From assembly GCF_030546645.1 (NCBI RefSeq), contig NZ_JAUOTO010000001.1, positions 1,178,001-1,242,000 of the forward strand: a stretch of DNA of 64,000 nt, in the 5' to 3' direction. This stretch comes from Flavitalea plasmicola (GTDB taxonomy: Bacteria > Bacteroidota > Bacteroidia > Chitinophagales > Chitinophagaceae). The translations under genes were made by a program, and so were the position numbers. The notes under the pieces were generated by a model. The model ran no database searches, was not told the DNA's origin, and saw only the letters and a program-made list of their open reading frames with translations. Of this stretch, positions 1 through 7,872 are shown piece by piece. Each line of letters starts with the position of its first letter. Positions within the stretch are counted from its first letter, which is position 1.

Positions 1-229
1 GCTGGGCGACAGGGACCCGTTGTTTGGGGAAGCTGCGCGGCTCATCGTACAAAACCAGCTGGGGTCTACGTCCCTGATCCAGCGAAGGATGAAGCTGGGT
101 TACAACCGGGCAGGCCGGCTGATGGATCAGCTGGAAGCTGCGGGGGTAGTAGGGCCGGGAATGGGCAGCAAGCCGCGGGATGTCCTAATCAAAAGTGAAA
201 TGGAGCTGGATCAGTACCTGAATCCGTGA
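1..229 (+). CDS. ftsK: DNA translocase FtsK, C-terminal end (partial)
   Basis: This is the last ~75 residues of a gene that begins left of the window; the frame is open from base 2 (L-G-D-R-D-P-L-F). The sequence is the winged-helix gamma domain of FtsK/Spo[14 protein letters not shown], then [19 protein letters not shown], then the [13 protein letters not shown] hairpin. In the family this domain reads KOPS-type polar sequences and directs the septal DNA pump towards dif. Only this domain is visible, so the motor and membrane parts cannot be judged. lolA follows 92 bases downstream in the same direction. Confidence 0.88.
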   Translation, partial: LGDRDPLFGEAARLIVQNQLGSTSLIQRRMKLGYNRAGRLMDQLEAAGVVGPGMGSKPRDVLIKSEMELDQYLNP

Positions 230-237
230 TTTTCGAA

Positions 238-245
238 TATATTTG
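238..245 (+). promoter_or_regulatory. Candidate -7 box for lolA (TATATTTG)
   Basis: TATATTTG matches the Bacteroidota -7 consensus TAnnTTTG and lies 77 bases before the lolA start. No convincing TTG was found 19 bases upstream, where the sequence still belongs to the end of ftsK. Support is the -7 element only. Confidence 0.35.
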
Positions 246-321
246 CGGCCGTTGAACCAACATTGGGTCTTTTAACACAGGAGGGCTTTAAACCTATGGA
301 GCCTGACTAAATCAAAAAAAC

Positions 322-999
322 ATGCGTTCGAATACTAAGAAGTTCATTGTATCAATATTACTCTCAGGCGTTTTTCTAATGGGGAAGGCCCAGAATAACT
401 CCCTGGGAAAGAATGACCCTGAGGCCAAGAAAGTGCTGGATGGGTTGAGCGCAAAGCTGAAATCCTATAAGGCGGTGCAGTCCAACTTCACCCTGAAGGT
501 GGAGGATGCCAAGGGTAAGCTGCAGGGCACCAAGAGCGGGATCGTATATGTGAAAGGCAGCCGGTACCACATCAGCATTACGGGCCAGGAGGTCTTCAGC
601 GATGGAAAGGATGTGTGGACATACGATAAATCTTCCAATGAGGTGACGATCACCAAGAGCGATCCTTCCGTAGCGACCATCAGTCCGGAAAAGTTCTTCA
701 CTAATTTTTATGATAAGGATTTCCTCTACAAGCTGAATGGAGAGGCTAAAGTAGGCGGACGGGTTGTGCAGGAGATTGAGCTGACGCCCGTAGACAAGAC
801 CAAATCTTTTTACAAAGCGCTGCTGTACATTGACAAGGCGCAGCACTCGCTGGTAAGCGTCAAATGGTTTGACAAAGGTGGAAATCACTATACGCTGGAT
901 ACCAGTAAGTTGAATGGGAATGCACCGCTTACGGACGCCCAGCTGGCTTTCAACAAGGCTAAGTACCCCGGGGTGGAGGAAGTGGACCTGAGGAACTAG
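322..999 (+). CDS. lolA: Outer-membrane lipoprotein carrier protein LolA-like
   Basis: 225 residues with a signal peptide at 1-23 (basic start, hydrophobic core, cleavage near GKA-Q). The mature part has the LolA-type half-barrel pattern: an early amphipathic helix (LDGLSAKLKSYKAVQSNFTL), paired strands (GIVYVKGSRYHI, DVWTYDKSSNEVTI), and a late YIDKAQHSLVSVKWFDKGGN region. LolA carries lipoproteins across the periplasm to the outer membrane. Bacteroidota usually have LolA without a recognisable LolB. Its place just after ftsK is common in this group (general knowledge). The stop codon TAG overlaps the start of an AGCT-type repeat. Confidence 0.85.
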   Translation: MRSNTKKFIVSILLSGVFLMGKAQNNSLGKNDPEAKKVLDGLSAKLKSYKAVQSNFTLKVEDAKGKLQGTKSGIVYVKGSRYHISITGQEVFSDGKDVWTYDKSSNEVTITKSDPSVATISPEKFFTNFYDKDFLYKLNGEAKVGGRVVQEIELTPVDKTKSFYKALLYIDKAQHSLVSVKWFDKGGNHYTLDTSKLNGNAPLTDAQLAFNKAKYPGVEEVDLRN

Positions 1000-1072
1000 C
1001 TGTGAGCCGGGAGAAGCTTTGAGCCGGCCTAATAAAACGCTCGCAGCTCGTGGCTGGAAGCTCGCAGCTGTT
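998..1072. repeat. AGCT/CAAGC intergenic repeat, copy A
   Basis: Imperfect inverted repeat that fills the whole gap between the convergent lolA and ubiX stop codons. The left arm has AGCTGTGAGC and AAGCTTTGAGC. The loop is near CCTAATAAAACG. The right arm has GCTCGCAGCTCGTGGCTGG and AAGCTCGCAGCT. It can fold on either strand and could serve as a shared 3' end. It belongs to a family of six copies in this window (see also 1761, 7761, 11232, 17382 and 18506). Confidence 0.7.
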
Positions 1073-1630
1073 CTAGGCGCCCCACCGGAAGGTGGATATA
1101 TCCAGTCCCGCCAGGTCGAGGACCCTGTCTACGACAGTGGCGGCCACCTCTTCGATGGTGGTTGGTTTGCTGTAGAAGGAGGGAGTAGCGGGACAGATGA
1201 CACCACCTGCCAGGGTCAGGGTCTCCATGTTCCGGATATGGATCAGGTTATAAGGGGTATCTCTCACCACACAGATCAATTTTCTTCTTTCTTTAAGGAT
1301 GACGTCGGCAGCCCTGGTAATAAGGTCCGAGGATACGCCTGTGGCGATGCGGCCCAGGGTGCCCATGGAGCAGGGGACGATGATCATAGTATTGTATTTT
1401 CCTGAGCCGGAGGCGAAGGGGGCCGAAAAGTCACGCTGGGAAAAAAAGGGAATGGCATAGCCGGTGTAATCTTCGTTGTCCAGCTCTGTCTTCCACACTT
1501 CTTTTGCATTCTCCGTCATTACGACTGCCAGGGATTGCCATTGATCTTTCAATGCGAGAAGCTTATTCAGCAGCAGCCGGGCATAGATAGAGCCGCTTGC
1601 GCCTGTCACAGCAACGACAATTTTGTGCAT
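1073..1630 (-). CDS. ubiX: Flavin prenyltransferase UbiX
   Basis: 185 residues, the usual UbiX length. Flavodoxin-like fold with the FMN-binding start VAVTGASGSIYARLL (about 6-20), PCSMGTLGRIATG (85-97), the RDTPYNLIHIRNM motif (122-134) and CPATPSFY (145-152). UbiX joins dimethylallyl phosphate to reduced FMN to make prenylated FMN, the cofactor of UbiD-type decarboxylases. No ubiD gene lies in the window, so the partner must be elsewhere. Convergent with lolA; divergent from the thioredoxin-fold gene. Confidence 0.95.
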   Translation of the reverse strand: MHKIVVAVTGASGSIYARLLLNKLLALKDQWQSLAVVMTENAKEVWKTELDNEDYTGYAIPFFSQRDFSAPFASGSGKYNTMIIVPCSMGTLGRIATGVSSDLITRAADVILKERRKLICVVRDTPYNLIHIRNMETLTLAGGVICPATPSFYSKPTTIEEVAATVVDRVLDLAGLDISTFRWGA

Positions 1631-1676
1631 GTTAATTCGTTAGATTTAGAGTGATCCGGACCTGGATAATTTAAAA

Positions 1677-1684
1677 CAAAAGTA
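1677..1684 (-). promoter_or_regulatory. ubiX: Candidate -7 box for ubiX
   Basis: On the minus strand this reads TACTTTTG, a full match to TAnnTTTG, placed 46 bases upstream of the ubiX start and only 2 bases from the divergent start at 1687. No clear TTG was found 19 bases further upstream. Confidence 0.35.
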
Positions 1685-1686
1685 CT

Positions 1687-2298
1687 ATGAACAGATTGAA
1701 AGGTAGCTTTTTATTAAGCGCGGTTGGATTGGTGCTGGTATGCGGGCTATCGGCATGGAAGAGCTTCAGGCTACAAGCTGATAGCTGCAAGCACCTCCCA
1801 ATAGACTCGCTTGTGGCTTGTGGCTTGCCGCCTGCAGCTAACAACAGCTCGGAGCTGAATTGGATGAGCATCGAAGAGGCTGCAGGCAAGCTGAAACAGG
1901 AGCAGCGGCCTGTCCTGATCGATTTGTATACCACCTGGTGCGGCTGGTGCAAACAGATGGATAAAAAGACCTATTCCAATAAGCAGGTGGCGCAATACCT
2001 GAAGGAAAAGTTCTATCCTGTAAAGGTAGATGCGGAGACGCATGCCGCCATCCAATGGAACGGAAGGACCTACCAGTTCAATGCCAATTACCGGGCTAAT
2101 GAATTTGCCCTCTATCTTGCCCATGGGCAGCTGGAGTTTCCCACCACCATTATTATCCCTCCCGGCGGAGAGCCCCAGGCGATACCAGGCTATATGGAGC
2201 CTAAAGAGCTTGAATTGCTGGTGAAGTACTTTGGCGAGGGGAAATATAGCAAGATGTCGTTCGATGAATTTCAGAAGAGTTTTAAAGCAACATGGTAG
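1687..2298 (+). CDS. Secreted thioredoxin-fold protein (CGWC active site)
   Basis: 203 residues. An N-terminal membrane/signal segment lies at about 5-24 and a thioredoxin-like domain from about 60 to 195. The redox motif is TTWCGWCKQMDKKT, with CGWC at 85-88, followed by VDAETHAAIQWNGRTYQF and a YPT-like FPTTIIIPPGGEPQ loop. The family (thioredoxin_7/DUF255-like) works as a periplasmic disulfide oxidoreductase. An AGCT-type repeat (1761-1856) lies within the coding sequence and supplies roughly residues 25-57, between the signal segment and the fold, where it reads through in frame. The substrate is unknown. Confidence 0.8.
   Translation: MNRLKGSFLLSAVGLVLVCGLSAWKSFRLQADSCKHLPIDSLVACGLPPAANNSSELNWMSIEEAAGKLKQEQRPVLIDLYTTWCGWCKQMDKKTYSNKQVAQYLKEKFYPVKVDAETHAAIQWNGRTYQFNANYRANEFALYLAHGQLEFPTTIIIPPGGEPQAIPGYMEPKELELLVKYFGEGKYSKMSFDEFQKSFKATW
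1761..1856. repeat. AGCT/CAAGC repeat, copy B, inside a coding sequence
   Basis: Same family as the intergenic copies. The left arm has AGCTTCAGGCTACAAGCTG and AGCTGCAAGC, the loop is ACCTCCCAATAGACTC, and the right arm has GCTTGTGGCTTGTGGCTTG and CTGCAGCT. It is the only copy in this window that lies within an open frame. It encodes a Cys/Leu/Ala-rich linker (about residues 25-57) of the secreted thioredoxin-fold protein. Confidence 0.7.
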
Positions 2299-2507
2299 GG
2301 GATGAGCGATAAGGGATAGGACAATGGGCATAAGGGGTGCCATTTGATTTTTTAGACGGACATTTACTATAACGTTTTAGCTCCTGAAGGCGTGAGGAAT
2401 ACCTATAAAGGATCAAATGTCAAAAAAACGCTTGACGGAAATCAACTTAATGGTGTTTGGGTAAAAAAAAATTGCGTGTGGCAACCCCTATTTTGGCGCT
2501 AACGTCT

Positions 2508-2588
2508 TATATTTGTTTTTTCATAGGATAAGGTTTAATGGTTAATGGTATTTGATTAGTGCAGCCCCGCTTCGGCGGGGCTTTTTTT
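2508..2588 (+). ncRNA. Possible short transcript (box plus terminator)
   Basis: A TAnnTTTG-type box (TATATTTG, 2508-2515) is followed ~50 bases later by a strong hairpin-U terminator, which would give an RNA of roughly 65 nt starting near 2522. There is no matching TTG element at the right distance and no known RNA family was recognised. This is a hypothesis from layout only. Confidence 0.2.
2563..2588 (+). terminator. Rho-independent terminator
   Basis: Perfect 8-bp stem AGCCCCGC / GCGGGGCT around a TTCG tetraloop, followed by seven T. Plus-strand orientation. Confidence 0.9.
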
Positions 2589-2616
2589 ATGCTCTTTTTG
2601 CTAAGGGTTAACCCTG

Positions 2617-2649
2617 AAAAAAAGCCCCGGTAACTTGTATACCAGGGCT
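2617..2649 (-). terminator. Rho-independent terminator of the alpha-oxoamine synthase gene
   Basis: On the minus strand: stem AGCCCTGGTA / TACCGGGGCT (one U-G pair), 7-base loop, then seven T. It lies 35 bases beyond the stop codon of the gene at 2684-3940. Confidence 0.88.
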
Positions 2650-2683
2650 AGTTATATTGATGAGAGGAGGTAATTGGAAATAT

Positions 2684-3940
2684 TTATGCCTCGGCCATGT
2701 CAGGGATTGCCTGTACCTTATAATCTCCGGCGTCCAGCTTCTTTTTGGTTTCGCGGAAGGCTTTGAGTGTGAGCTCTATATCTTCATCGGTGTGGACGGC
2801 GGTGGGCACCAGTCTGTAGATGATGTGCCCTTTAGGGATAACGGGATATACTACAATAGAACAGAAGATGTTATAGTGTTCCCGGAGGTCCATCACCATG
2901 GCGGTGGCTTCGGGAACATCGCCTTTCATATATACGGGGGTGACGGGCGAGTCGGTCTTACCGATGTCAAAGCCACTGTCTTTCAAACCTTTTTGCAGTT
3001 TGTTCACTACGCTCCACAGCTTTTTGCGCAATTCCGGCTGGGTCCTCAGCAGCTCCAGCCTTTTGAGGTTGCCGATGGTGATGGGCATGGGAAGGCTTTT
3101 GGCGAAGATCTGGCTGCGGGTGTTATAGCGGATGTAGTCGATGATAGCTCTGTCGCCCGCCATGAAGGCGCCGATGGAGGCCATTGATTTGGCGAAGGTC
3201 GAGAAATACAGGTCGATGTCATCCTGGACGCCTTGTTCCTCGCCAGCGCCGGCGCCTGTTTTTCCGAGGGTGCCGAAGCCATGCGCATCGTCTACGAGGA
3301 GGCGGAATTCATAGCTCTTTTTCAGGGCGGCGATCTCTTTGAGTTTACCCTGGTCGCCGGCCATGCCAAATACGCCTTCCGTGATGACGAGGATACCCCC
3401 GGCATTTTGTTTTTCTATAAGGGCCGTGGCGCGCTGCAGCTGTTTTTCACAGTCTTCGACGTCATTGTGTTTGAATACGTAGCGATGGCCGGGATGGAGG
3501 CGGAGACCGTCAATGATACAGGCATGGCTTTCGGCATCGTATACGATGACATCATGACGGCCGCAGATGGCGTCGATGGCGCTCATAATGCCTTGGTAAC
3601 CATAATTAAATAGGGTGGCATCTTCTTTTCCCTCAAACGCAGCCAGCTCTCTTTCCAGCTGCTCGTGGTAGTTGCTGTTACCGCTCATCATACGGGCTCC
3701 CATGGGGGCGGCCATGCCAAACTGTGCGGCGGCCTGAGCATCGACCTTGCGGATCTCGGGGTGGTTGGCGAGGCCCAGGTAATTATTCAGGCTCCATACG
3801 ATCTTTTCTTTTCCGCGGAAATTCATCCGGCTACCGATCTCTCCCTCCAGTTTGGGAAATGCGAAATATCCATGCGCTCTTTCTCTGTGCTGGCCGATGG
3901 GGCCATTGTGCTTCACTAACTTATCGAAGATATCTGCCAT
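2684..3940 (-). CDS. Alpha-oxoamine synthase, serine palmitoyltransferase-like
   Basis: 418 residues, a fold-type I PLP enzyme of the AOS family (KBL, SPT, AONS, ALAS). Visible: substrate-side motif NNYLGLANHP (52-61), GARMMSGNSNYHEQLERELA (81-100), the conserved DDAHGFG (217-223) that holds PLP, and the PLP lysine in STFAKSMASIGAF (Lys251). The T-F-x-K-S-x-A-S-x-G sequence is closer to bacterial serine palmitoyltransferases than to Kbl. It would condense an acyl thioester with an amino acid, giving a sphingoid or capnoid base. It could instead be the cysteate acyltransferase of sulfonolipid synthesis known in Bacteroidota, or a glycine C-acetyltransferase. Monocistronic, with its own promoter and terminator. 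Confidence 0.8.
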   Translation of the reverse strand: MADIFDKLVKHNGPIGQHRERAHGYFAFPKLEGEIGSRMNFRGKEKIVWSLNNYLGLANHPEIRKVDAQAAAQFGMAAPMGARMMSGNSNYHEQLERELAAFEGKEDATLFNYGYQGIMSAIDAICGRHDVIVYDAESHACIIDGLRLHPGHRYVFKHNDVEDCEKQLQRATALIEKQNAGGILVITEGVFGMAGDQGKLKEIAALKKSYEFRLLVDDAHGFGTLGKTGAGAGEEQGVQDDIDLYFSTFAKSMASIGAFMAGDRAIIDYIRYNTRSQIFAKSLPMPITIGNLKRLELLRTQPELRKKLWSVVNKLQKGLKDSGFDIGKTDSPVTPVYMKGDVPEATAMVMDLREHYNIFCSIVVYPVIPKGHIIYRLVPTAVHTDEDIELTLKAFRETKKKLDAGDYKVQAIPDMAEA

Positions 3941-3973
3941 ATTATGGATTTATTAAGTTTCGATGGTTTGCGG

Positions 3974-4003
3974 CAAATTTAACGCATTTGGGGAAATAGG
4001 CAA
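3974..4003 (-). promoter_or_regulatory. Promoter of the alpha-oxoamine synthase gene
   Basis: On the minus strand TTG (4003-4001) is followed by exactly 19 bases and then TAAATTTG (3981-3974), a full match to the Bacteroidota consensus TTG-N19-TAnnTTTG. The expected start near 3967 leaves a 5' leader of about 27 bases. Confidence 0.75.
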
Positions 4004-4077
4004 CGGGGAGGGGGTATTGGTCTGCCTATATCGCTGCTCATTAACCAGCTTTTAATCCTAGAATGCTTTAATTCCAA

Positions 4078-4085
4078 TATTTTTG
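4078..4085 (+). promoter_or_regulatory. Candidate -7 box for the pafA-like gene
   Basis: TATTTTTG matches TAnnTTTG and lies 24 bases before the start codon. The -33 position has no TTG, so support is partial. Confidence 0.35.
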
Positions 4086-4108
4086 CGCCCTCCATCAAAA
4101 CTTATTTC

Positions 4109-5749
4109 ATGCAAAGAAGGATACGATTGTCGGCAGCATGCTGTTTTTTCATGCTTTTCTCTTTTGGCCAGACGGGACCTGCGCGGCCCAAGCTGGTGGT
4201 GGGTATTGTAGTGGACCAGATGCGCTGGGACTACTTATACCGATACTATGACCGGTATGGTAAGGACGGCTTTCGTCGCCTGCTGGGAGAGGGATTCTCG
4301 TGTGAGAATACGCTGATCAACTATCTTCCTTCTTTCACGGCCGTAGGGCATACCTGTGTGTTCACGGGCAGCGTACCTGCACTGGACGGCATTTCAGGCA
4401 ATGAATGGATCGAGCAGCTATCGGGGAAACTGGTGTATTGTACGGACGACAGCACGGTGCGCACGGTGGGCGCCAACAATGCTTCGGGAAAGATGTCGCC
4501 TCGTAACCTGTTGGTATCCACAGTGACGGATGAATTGCGGCTGGCCAGTAATTTCCAGTCAAAAGTAGTGGGTGTGTCGCTGAAGGACCGGGCCGCTATT
4601 CTGCCGGCGGGGCATGCGGCCAATGCCGCTTTCTGGATGGATGATTCGACGGGGAACTTTGTTTCCAGCACTTATTATATGCAGGAGCTGCCGGGTTGGG
4701 TGGATGCCTTTAACAGGAGCCGGCCCATTGAAAAGCTGATACAGAATGGCTGGACGACCCTGTATCCCATCGGGACCTACAAGAACAGCGACAGCGACGA
4801 CCAGCCTTATGAGGGACGGTATCCCGGCGAGACGAGCACTACTTTTCCCCATCACATAGACGAAGCGTATAAAAAGAGCCATGGCACTTTCCGGCCAACC
4901 CCTTTCGGAAATACGCTGACCCTGGATTTTGCCCGCCAGGCAGTGGAAGGCTACCAGCTGGGCAGCGGACCCGCGACGGATTTTCTCACTGTCAATTGTG
5001 CCTCAACGGATTATGTAGGTCATATGTTCGGCCCAAACTCCATCGAGGTGGAGGATACCTATCTGCGACTGGACCAGGACCTGGGGAAGTTCTTTTCTTA
5101 CCTGGATACGCGCCTGGGCAAGGGGCAGTATACCGTTTTCCTCACGGCGGACCATGGCGCTGCCCACGCGATCAATTTTATGCAGAAGCATGAGATACCA
5201 GCTGATTTCTGGAATGCCCGGCCCCTGGTGGATACTTTGAACAAGCTGCTGGCCGCGAAATTTGGAGTGGATAAGCTGATCCGCAGCGGCCTGAACTACC
5301 AGCTGAATTTCGACCTGGGGAAGATGGAGGCGCAGCATCTTGATTTTGACGCTATCAAGCGGTTGACAGTGGAATATGCTAAGCGCCAGCCAGGCATTTC
5401 CTATGCCGTGGATGTGGACAAGATCGGGGAAGCGCCCGTGCCGGAGCCATTGAAGTCAATGATTATCAATGGGTATAACTTTAGAAGGAGTGGGGCCGTG
5501 CAGATCGTGCTGGCCGCGGGCTGGTTTGACGCTTATGGGAAGACGGGGACCACGCATGGGACCTGGAACCCTTATGATACGCATATTCCATTGGTATTCA
5601 TGGGTTGGGGCGTGAAGCAAGGTCATACCAATGCGCCGGTGTATATGACGGATATTGCACCGACCGTGGCGGCGCTGCTGCATATCCAGATGCCCAATGG
5701 GGCGGTGGGGAGGCCCATACGGGAGATTACGGAGAGTGGGGGACGATGA
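4109..5749 (+). CDS. pafA: Alkaline phosphatase, PafA type
   Basis: 546 residues with a signal peptide at about 1-20. Alkaline phosphatase superfamily: metal ligand in VVDQMRWD (Asp36), nucleophile Thr77 in LPSFTAVGHT, Asn98 in GISGNEW, and Lys159/Arg161 in SLKDRAAILPAGH. These line up in order and spacing with the Thr, Asn, Lys and Arg active-site set of Elizabethkingia PafA, a calcium-tolerant periplasmic phosphate-monoester hydrolase (family knowledge). C-terminal metal sites are in FLTADHGAAH and GTTHGTWNPYD. It probably releases phosphate from organic esters in the periplasm. Single gene, closed by a terminator right after the stop codon. Confidence 0.88.
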   Translation: MQRRIRLSAACCFFMLFSFGQTGPARPKLVVGIVVDQMRWDYLYRYYDRYGKDGFRRLLGEGFSCENTLINYLPSFTAVGHTCVFTGSVPALDGISGNEWIEQLSGKLVYCTDDSTVRTVGANNASGKMSPRNLLVSTVTDELRLASNFQSKVVGVSLKDRAAILPAGHAANAAFWMDDSTGNFVSSTYYMQELPGWVDAFNRSRPIEKLIQNGWTTLYPIGTYKNSDSDDQPYEGRYPGETSTTFPHHIDEAYKKSHGTFRPTPFGNTLTLDFARQAVEGYQLGSGPATDFLTVNCASTDYVGHMFGPNSIEVEDTYLRLDQDLGKFFSYLDTRLGKGQYTVFLTADHGAAHAINFMQKHEIPADFWNARPLVDTLNKLLAAKFGVDKLIRSGLNYQLNFDLGKMEAQHLDFDAIKRLTVEYAKRQPGISYAVDVDKIGEAPVPEPLKSMIINGYNFRRSGAVQIVLAAGWFDAYGKTGTTHGTWNPYDTHIPLVFMGWGVKQGHTNAPVYMTDIAPTVAALLHIQMPNGAVGRPIREITESGGR

Positions 5750-5772
5750 GATCGGAAGTCCCGATTTTTTTT
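5750..5772 (+). terminator. Terminator after pafA-like gene
   Basis: Short stem ATCGG / CCGAT with a 5-base loop, followed by eight T, starting directly after the TGA at 5747-5749. The stem is short but the T tract is strong. Confidence 0.65.
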
Positions 5773-5890
5773 CGGACCTTTGCATTTGGATTCAGAGGGA
5801 GGCGATTGCCTTTTTCCGGAAATCGAAAGCTGGCAGAGAACCCTCTGGACTGTAATTTGTTCTATTTTAAATAGACCTAATTTAAGCACT

Positions 5891-6217
5891 ATGATCACAG
5901 TATCACCCCAGGCAAAGGAATATATCGTGAACCTTATGGCCGAGCAGCAAGCCGCCCCTGAGACTTTTGTACGTGTAGGCGTAAAAAGCGGCGGATGTTC
6001 CGGGCTGGAATACAAGCTGGATTTCGACACGGCCGAGAAAGACGGCGACCAGATATTCGAGGACAAAGGAGTAAAGGTCGTGGTGGATATGAAGAGCCTG
6101 CTTTACCTGTATGGCACCGAGCTGGATTATTCCGGCGGGTTGAATGGTAAAGGCTTGTTTTTCAATAATCCCAACGCCTCCAGGACCTGCAGCTGCGGAG
6201 AAAGCTTTGCGGTGTAG
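5891..6217 (+). CDS. sufA: A-type iron-sulfur carrier (SufA/IscA family)
   Basis: 108 residues. The start at 5891 is chosen because the sequence from MITVSPQAKEYI on matches the family; the in-frame extension to 5780 is unlike it. HesB/IscA fold with the three conserved cysteines: Cys36 in GVKSGGCSGLEY and Cys100/Cys102 in the C-terminal CSC. It receives clusters from the SufBCD scaffold and passes them to apo-proteins. First gene of the SUF cluster, 100 bases before sufB. It could be named iscA or erpA from sequence alone; context favours sufA. Confidence 0.9.
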   Translation: MITVSPQAKEYIVNLMAEQQAAPETFVRVGVKSGGCSGLEYKLDFDTAEKDGDQIFEDKGVKVVVDMKSLLYLYGTELDYSGGLNGKGLFFNNPNASRTCSCGESFAV

Positions 6218-6288
6218 GGAAAATCGATTGCTCTATGCGGAAATTCAGTATTTCAGCCGGGAAAAACGCCTCTATTAAAGTACTTTTA

Positions 6289-6318
6289 CAGCGGAATACT
6301 AATAACAACAGCGGAATA
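6289..6318 (+). repeat. Direct repeat CAGCGGAATA before sufB
   Basis: CAGCGGAATA occurs at 6289-6298 and again at 6309-6318, spaced 20 bases start to start. The last base of the second copy is the A of the sufB ATG. A 20-base period fits a protein site on one DNA face, or it may be chance. Confidence 0.4.
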
Positions 6319-7763
6319 TGCCAAACGACAATGAAATAATTGACAATATAGCGAATAAGGAATACGAGTTCGGCTTTGTCACGGATATTGAAATGGATAT
6401 CCTGCCGGCCGGGCTTAACGAGAGCACGATCCGCTACATTTCAGAAAAAAAGAAGGAGCCTGAGTGGTTGCTGAACTGGCGACTGAAGGGGTACCAGTCT
6501 TTTCAAAAACAAAAGTTGCCTGAATGGCAGAATTTCGAGCTTCCGGCCATTGACTTTCAGAAAATATCTTATTACGCGGCGCCCCGGAACAAAAAGAAGT
6601 ACAATAGCCTTGACGAAGTAGATCCGGAACTGCTGGCGACGTTTGCGAAGCTGGGTATTCCTCTTTCCGAGCAGAAGGCATTGACCGGAGTTGCCGTTGA
6701 TGCCGTATTCGACAGTATTTCCATTGCAACGACCTATAAGGACAAGCTGAAAGAGCTGGGCATCATCTTTTGCTCTTTCGGAGAGGCGGTACAGGAGCAT
6801 CCGGAGCTGGTGCAGAAGTATGTAGGTTCCGTGGTACCTCATTCCGACAATATTTTTGCTGCGCTGAATTCGGCTGTATTTTCGGATGGGTCATTTGTTT
6901 ATATCCCCAAGGGGGTCCGTTGTCCGATGGAGCTGTCCACGTATTTCCGGATCAACACCGAGAACACGGGGCAATTCGAACGGACGCTGATCATCGCGGA
7001 TGAAGGCAGCTATGTCAGTTACCTGGAAGGCTGTACGGCGCCTATGCGGGATGAGAACCAGCTGCATGCGGCTGTCGTGGAGCTGATAGCGCTGGAGAAC
7101 GCAGAGATAAAATATTCCACCGTGCAGAACTGGTATCCCGGAGATAAGGATGGCAAGGGCGGTATCTATAATTTTGTTACGAAGCGGGGGATCTGTAAGG
7201 GCGCAAATGCAAAGATCTCCTGGACGCAGGTGGAGACGGGCTCTGCCATTACCTGGAAATATCCCAGCGTGATCCTGCAGGGCGACAATTCCACAGGTGA
7301 ATTCTATTCCGTTGCAGTTACCCGTAACCGTCAGATCGCGGATACGGGCACCAAGATGCATCACATCGGACGTAACACCCGCAGCCGGATCATTTCCAAA
7401 GGGATCTCCGCCGGAGAGGGTAACAACAGTTACCGCGGACTGGTGCAGATAGGACCCAAGGCGGACCTGGCGAGGAATTTCACGCAATGCGACTCCCTGC
7501 TGATCGGCGATCGTTGTGGAGCGCATACTTTCCCCTACATCGAATCGAAGAACAATACGGCTACCGTGGAGCACGAAGCGACGACGTCCAAGATCGGGGA
7601 GGACCAGATCTTCTATCTCAATCAGCGGGGCATTGATTCCGAGAAGGCGGTGGCGTTGATCATCAACGGCTATGCCAAGGAAGTGCTGAACCAGCTGCCG
7701 ATGGAATTCGCGGTAGAGGCGCAGAAGCTGCTGTCCATTACTTTAGAGGGCAGCGTGGGGTAG
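6318..7763 (+). CDS. sufB: Fe-S cluster assembly scaffold SufB
   Basis: 481 residues, full length for SufB. Conserved blocks include [50 protein letters not shown], and the C-terminal [17 protein letters not shown]. In the latter, Cys400 matches the essential E. coli SufB cysteine, followed by [13 protein letters not shown]. It forms the SufBC2D scaffold on which the cluster is built with sulfur from SufS/SufE. The stop codon TAG is fused to repeat copy C, which separates it from sufC by 109 bases. Confidence 0.97.
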   Translation: MPNDNEIIDNIANKEYEFGFVTDIEMDILPAGLNESTIRYISEKKKEPEWLLNWRLKGYQSFQKQKLPEWQNFELPAIDFQKISYYAAPRNKKKYNSLDEVDPELLATFAKLGIPLSEQKALTGVAVDAVFDSISIATTYKDKLKELGIIFCSFGEAVQEHPELVQKYVGSVVPHSDNIFAALNSAVFSDGSFVYIPKGVRCPMELSTYFRINTENTGQFERTLIIADEGSYVSYLEGCTAPMRDENQLHAAVVELIALENAEIKYSTVQNWYPGDKDGKGGIYNFVTKRGICKGANAKISWTQVETGSAITWKYPSVILQGDNSTGEFYSVAVTRNRQIADTGTKMHHIGRNTRSRIISKGISAGEGNNSYRGLVQIGPKADLARNFTQCDSLLIGDRCGAHTFPYIESKNNTATVEHEATTSKIGEDQIFYLNQRGIDSEKAVALIINGYAKEVLNQLPMEFAVEAQKLLSITLEGSVG

Positions 7764-7847
7764 AGCTGCAAGCCACAAGCTACAAGCTGTGAGCTTAAGG
7801 GACTTGAATAAACTGACTTGCAGCTTGAAGCTCGTAGCTTGAGGCTG
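7761..7847. repeat. AGCT/CAAGC repeat, copy C, between sufB and sufC
   Basis: Begins within the sufB stop codon (TAG-AGCTGCAAGC). Left arm: AGCTGCAAGCCACAAGCTAC, then AAGCTGTGAGC. Loop near TTGAATAAACTG. Right arm: CTTGCAGCTTGAAGCTCG, then TAGCTTGAGGC, followed by TGTTTT. In RNA this would form a long imperfect hairpin inside the suf message. Confidence 0.75.
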
Positions 7848-7872
7848 TTTTAAATGTACAATAAATAAGAAC

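Larger units (their letters stand above)
2299..2683. other. Gene-free interval with two terminators
   Basis: 385 bases between the thioredoxin-fold gene and the minus-strand alpha-oxoamine synthase. No convincing ORF is present. It holds an A-rich tract (2462-2471), a TATATTTG box (2508-2515), a strong plus-strand terminator (2563-2588) and a separate minus-strand terminator (2617-2649). The plus terminator lies ~265 bases past the thioredoxin stop codon, so it may end a long 3' UTR or a separate short transcript. Confidence 0.6.
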
